Source of the DNA: Sulfurovum sp. bin170
Lineage (GTDB): Bacteria > Campylobacterota > Campylobacteria > Campylobacterales > Sulfurovaceae
Direction of reading: 5' to 3'
Length of the DNA stretch: 7,726 nucleotides
Assembly (NCBI RefSeq): GCF_010892395.1
Contig: NZ_JAACKB010000047.1
Coordinates: 1 to 7,726 of the forward strand
Position numbers and translations under genes: made by a program. Shown one piece after another: positions 5,635 through 7,726 of this stretch (positions are counted from its first letter, which is position 1; every line of letters begins with the position of its first letter). The notes under the pieces were generated by a model. That model saw only the letters and a list, made by a program, of their open reading frames with translations. It ran no database searches and was not told the origin of the DNA.

Positions 5635-6653
5635 GTAAAAAAGTATTAGTAGGTATGAGTGGTGGAGTTGATTCAACTGTGAGTGCCATTTTGTTACAAA
5701 AAGAGGGTTATGAGGTAGTAGGTGTCTATATGAAACTGCATGACAATGAAGCGTATCACGAAGAGAACTTCTCAAAAGCCAAACGAGTTGGAGAGTATCT
5801 TGGTATCAAAGTTCATTTTCATGATTTATCTAGTGAGTTTAAAAATGAGGTTTATGACTATTTTGTAGATACCTATAGAGAGGGACTTACCCCAAATCCT
5901 TGTGTTCTGTGTAATAGAACGATAAAGTTTGGTAAAATGGTCGAGTTTGCAGATAGTTTGGGGATAGAGAAAGTGGCAACTGGACACTATCTAAACTGTG
6001 ATGGTGAGTTTTTCTATATGGCAAAAGATGAGAGCAAAGACCAGAGTTATTTTGTAGCACAAGTGAGAAAGGAGATACTGCCTAGACTTATATTTCCGTT
6101 GGGAAAGTGGCTCAAAGAGGATGTCAAAGAGTTTGCCAAAAATATACCACTGCTACAAGATATAGGAGAGCAAAAGGAGAGTAGCGAAATCTGTTTTGTG
6201 GAGAATGATTATACTGAAATCTTGGAGAGACATATGAATATTGACCAAGTAGGTGAAACGGTCAATTCTGATGGTAAAGTGGTAGGAACGCATAAAGGTT
6301 ATATGCACTATACTATAGGAAAACGGCGTGGTTTTACGGTGGATGGGGCGCATGACCCACACTTTGTATTATCTATAAATCCAAAAAGCAATCAGATAGT
6401 TGTAGGAAAAAGAGATGAACTTGCAAAAGACTCTTTTGCTATAAAGAAGATGAATTTTTTTGAGGATTTAGGTGATGAGTTTGAGAGCATGGTCAAAGTA
6501 CGATATAGAACAGAAGCGATTCCTTGCAGGGTTAAGCTAAATGGAGATGGGGGTTTTGTCACTTTGGGCGAACCTGTATATGGTCTAGCCTATGAGCAGG
6601 TTGCCGTTTTTTATGATGATAATAGAGTAATAGGCTCTGGAATTATCTGTTAG
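5631..6653 (+). CDS. mnmA: tRNA-specific 2-thiouridylase MnmA
   Basis: MnmA activates U34 of the tRNAs for Lys, Glu and Gln by adenylation and inserts sulfur to form 2-thiouridine. The 340 residues have the PP-loop SGGVDS (10-15), [17 protein letters not shown] (85-101), GHY (118-120) and a [11 protein letters not shown] segment (132-142). The second catalytic region, [10 protein letters not shown] (184-193), follows, then a C-terminal beta-barrel with GKRRGF (230-235). Cys94 (LCN) and Cys188 match the catalytic pair (Cys102 and Cys199 in E. coli). Cys91 adds a CXXC with Cys94, as in many MnmA proteins. The length is slightly short of E. coli's 368. The ATG overlaps the folK TGA by four bases, with AAAGAG 6 nt upstream, so the two are translationally coupled. 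This is the last gene of the plus-strand run, followed by palindromic repeats instead of a classic terminator. Confidence 0.97.
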   Translation: MSKKVLVGMSGGVDSTVSAILLQKEGYEVVGVYMKLHDNEAYHEENFSKAKRVGEYLGIKVHFHDLSSEFKNEVYDYFVDTYREGLTPNPCVLCNRTIKFGKMVEFADSLGIEKVATGHYLNCDGEFFYMAKDESKDQSYFVAQVRKEILPRLIFPLGKWLKEDVKEFAKNIPLLQDIGEQKESSEICFVENDYTEILERHMNIDQVGETVNSDGKVVGTHKGYMHYTIGKRRGFTVDGAHDPHFVLSINPKSNQIVVGKRDELAKDSFAIKKMNFFEDLGDEFESMVKVRYRTEAIPCRVKLNGDGGFVTLGEPVYGLAYEQVAVFYDDNRVIGSGIIC

Positions 6654-6682
6654 TTCTTGGCATCTTTTGAACCAATATAGTT

Positions 6683-6704
6683 CGGGTGTAAACACGCCGA
6701 TTCC
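6683..6704 (-). repeat. Single REP-like unit (GTG/CAC stem variant)
   Basis: Read on the minus strand from 6704: the foot GGAA, then TCGGC, the palindrome GTGTTTACAC and CCG, 22 nt in all. It has the same architecture as the four paired units but a GTG/CAC inner stem instead of GAC/GTC or GGC/GCC, with the TTTA loop kept. The outer CGG/CCG pairs leave one bulged C. No inverted partner was found beside it. It starts 30 bp past the mnmA stop and could act as a transcript 3' end structure. Confidence 0.6.
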
Positions 6705-6725
6705 GAAAGTGCAGATTGCATATAA

Positions 6726-6780
6726 GGAAACGATGGCTTTAGCCTCGCCCACTATTTACGCGACTAAAGTCTGCGTTTCC
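6726..6780. repeat. BIME-like pair of inverted REP-like units (locus 2)
   Basis: A plus-strand unit (6726-6747: GGAA, ACGAT, GGCTTTAGCC, TCG) faces a minus-strand unit (6780 down to 6759: GGAA, ACGCA, GACTTTAGTC, GCG) across 11 nt. Relative to locus 1 the pair is in the opposite orientation: one GAC-type and one GGC-type unit, swapped. The reverse complement of this locus aligns with locus 1 along nearly its whole length, differing mainly in the spacer. The final G of the foot at 6780 is also the last base of the TAG stop of the protease gene, so the repeat abuts that coding region exactly. Lying between convergent genes, it may act as a bidirectional mRNA end or stability structure. Confidence 0.78.
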
Positions 6781-7726
6781 TAATTCTTTTCAGCCAAATA
6801 TAGTAAACTCCTATTCTGGTCAATCTTGAAATTAAACTGCTCAAAAAAGTTCATTCCAAGTAGTCCATCAGCACCTCTATCTTTAAATGGAGCTGTAGTT
6901 ACTGTAAAATCTTTCAACTCAATATCCTCAATAGTTAGACTCTCTGCTTGACAAAGATTTGCAACTATCTCTCCCCCTGCTGTATTGAGAAGTATCTCTT
7001 TTTCTATAACCAAAGAGGGTACTTTTTCACTATCAATAAATGTATAACTAGCTCCTGTATCGAGTAGTAGCGTCACAGGAATCTGATTGATAGTAAGATT
7101 GATACTATAGTGTGAGTCGATTTTAATCAGAGGTATTTTGTGAGTATATTGTGCTAGTTCTTTCTCTCGTAACTCTATATTTTGTAGCATAGTTTGAGCT
7201 TTCGCACCATAAGTAGAGTCGCTGTCTATATATTCAAGTAGCTCTTGAACTTTTTCGTAGTTATCTAAGTTATAGTAGAGTTCGGCAAGTCTGATTGAGT
7301 ATTTTTCACTCTTTAAGTTTTTGGAGATTATATCTTCTAAAAATGAGATAAGTTTTGTGAACTCTTTTGCCTTTGTGAGTCGCTCTATATAGGACTCAAT
7401 GGTACTGTTTAGGTCATGCGAAATGGATTTTGAACTTCCCTCTTGATGAGTCTCTTGAAGTTCAAGGAGTAGTTTTATCGCTTTTTCAAACTCACCTTTT
7501 TCACTATAGTATTTAGCCAAATATAGTGGAATATCTTCTGATTGTGGCTCTATCTCCATATAGTATAGTATCTGCTCAATAGTTTTTTTTGGAAATCTAT
7601 TTATTCTATCATAGAAATATGCCTTTAATGCAAGTTGATATTCACTTAGTTGCTCGTTATCAGCCTCCATATAGAGTGCCATAGCGTCAGAGAAGTTATC
7701 TTGGTCTAAAAGAGATTGAAAAGATA
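6780..7726 (-). CDS. TPR-like repeat protein with C-terminal retropepsin-type aspartic protease domain (5' truncated)
   Basis: The stop is TAG at 6780-6782. The first visible Met is at 7682, but the frame stays open through 14 more codons to the window edge (reading SFQSLLDQDNFSDA before that Met) with no sign of a start. The true N-terminus therefore lies outside. Numbered from that Met, residues 1-175 are helical with tetratricopeptide-like units, for example EDIPLYLAKYYSEKGEFEKA (49-68) and a second around YSIRLAELYYNLDNYEKVQEL (128-148). Residues about 183-300 form a clan AA aspartic protease domain: VTLLLDTGASYTFID (203-217) with catalytic Asp208, and GADGLLGMNFFEQFNFKID (270-288). A single DTG per chain implies an active site formed by a dimer, as in retropepsins. 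Cell location and substrate are unknown, as the N-terminal region that could carry a signal peptide is missing. Confidence 0.82.
   Translation of the reverse strand, partial: SFQSLLDQDNFSDAMALYMEADNEQLSEYQLALKAYFYDRINRFPKKTIEQILYYMEIEPQSEDIPLYLAKYYSEKGEFEKAIKLLLELQETHQEGSSKSISHDLNSTIESYIERLTKAKEFTKLISFLEDIISKNLKSEKYSIRLAELYYNLDNYEKVQELLEYIDSDSTYGAKAQTMLQNIELREKELAQYTHKIPLIKIDSHYSINLTINQIPVTLLLDTGASYTFIDSEKVPSLVIEKEILLNTAGGEIVANLCQAESLTIEDIELKDFTVTTAPFKDRGADGLLGMNFFEQFNFKIDQNRSLLYLAEKN

Noticed and set aside
5498..6362. Minus-strand open frames opposite folK/mnmA (5498-5689 and 6153-6362)
   Set aside because: They overlap conserved catalytic segments of FolK and MnmA on the other strand and have no recognised features.
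2198..6780. CRISPR repeats
   Set aside because: The units come as inverted pairs at two distant loci, not as regularly spaced direct repeats with unique spacers, and no cas genes are present.
7680..7682. ATG at 7682 (minus strand) as the true start of the protease gene
   Set aside because: The frame stays open to the window edge with protein-like sequence, and no convincing Shine-Dalgarno precedes this ATG.

Overview
The window comes from the chromosome of a low-GC member of the Campylobacterota (Epsilonproteobacteria), most likely a Sulfurovum/Sulfurimonas-like environmental lineage. This is inferred from the AT-rich coding style, short intergenic gaps, TATAAT-type -10 boxes with no clear -35, the style of the AroQ, FolK, Mrp and MnmA proteins, and the aroQ/M24-peptidase/folK gene order, which I recall from Helicobacter pylori. 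No database search was possible, so the genus is a guess.

Left edge (1-1599): the 3' end of an unrecognised plus-strand gene (visible part 3-197) encodes a very hydrophobic stretch and a charged tail. It converges on a minus-strand NhaC-family Na+/H+ antiporter gene (211-1599). A 96-bp divergent promoter region (1600-1695) separates the antiporter from a long plus-strand gene run.

Central run (1696-6653): seven same-strand genes: aroQ (shikimate pathway), an M24 Xaa-Pro peptidase, mrp (Fe-S cluster carrier ATPase), a two-helix membrane protein, an exported single-CXXCH haem protein, folK (folate synthesis) and mnmA (tRNA U34 2-thiolation). From mrp onward the genes are 5-9 bp apart or overlap by 4 bp, which indicates an operon. 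Two of them use non-ATG starts (GTG, TTG), each behind a Shine-Dalgarno that begins in the preceding TAG stop. The run is mostly housekeeping. The small membrane protein and the cytochrome are the accessory part, and the two may work together at the cell envelope.

Right edge (6654-7726): a 126-bp gap is filled with palindromic repeats. After it lies a minus-strand gene encoding tetratricopeptide-like helices fused to a retropepsin-type aspartic protease domain. Its 5' end lies outside the window.

The most notable non-coding signal is a family of five 22-nt REP-like units at two loci (2198-2248 and 6683-6780). They share a GGAA foot, an imperfect hairpin and a TWWA loop, and the inner-stem base pairs vary in a compensatory way. 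Four of them form two head-to-head pairs like BIMEs. I see no defence system, CRISPR array, rRNA, tRNA or intact mobile element. Apart from the repeats this is an ordinary housekeeping region.
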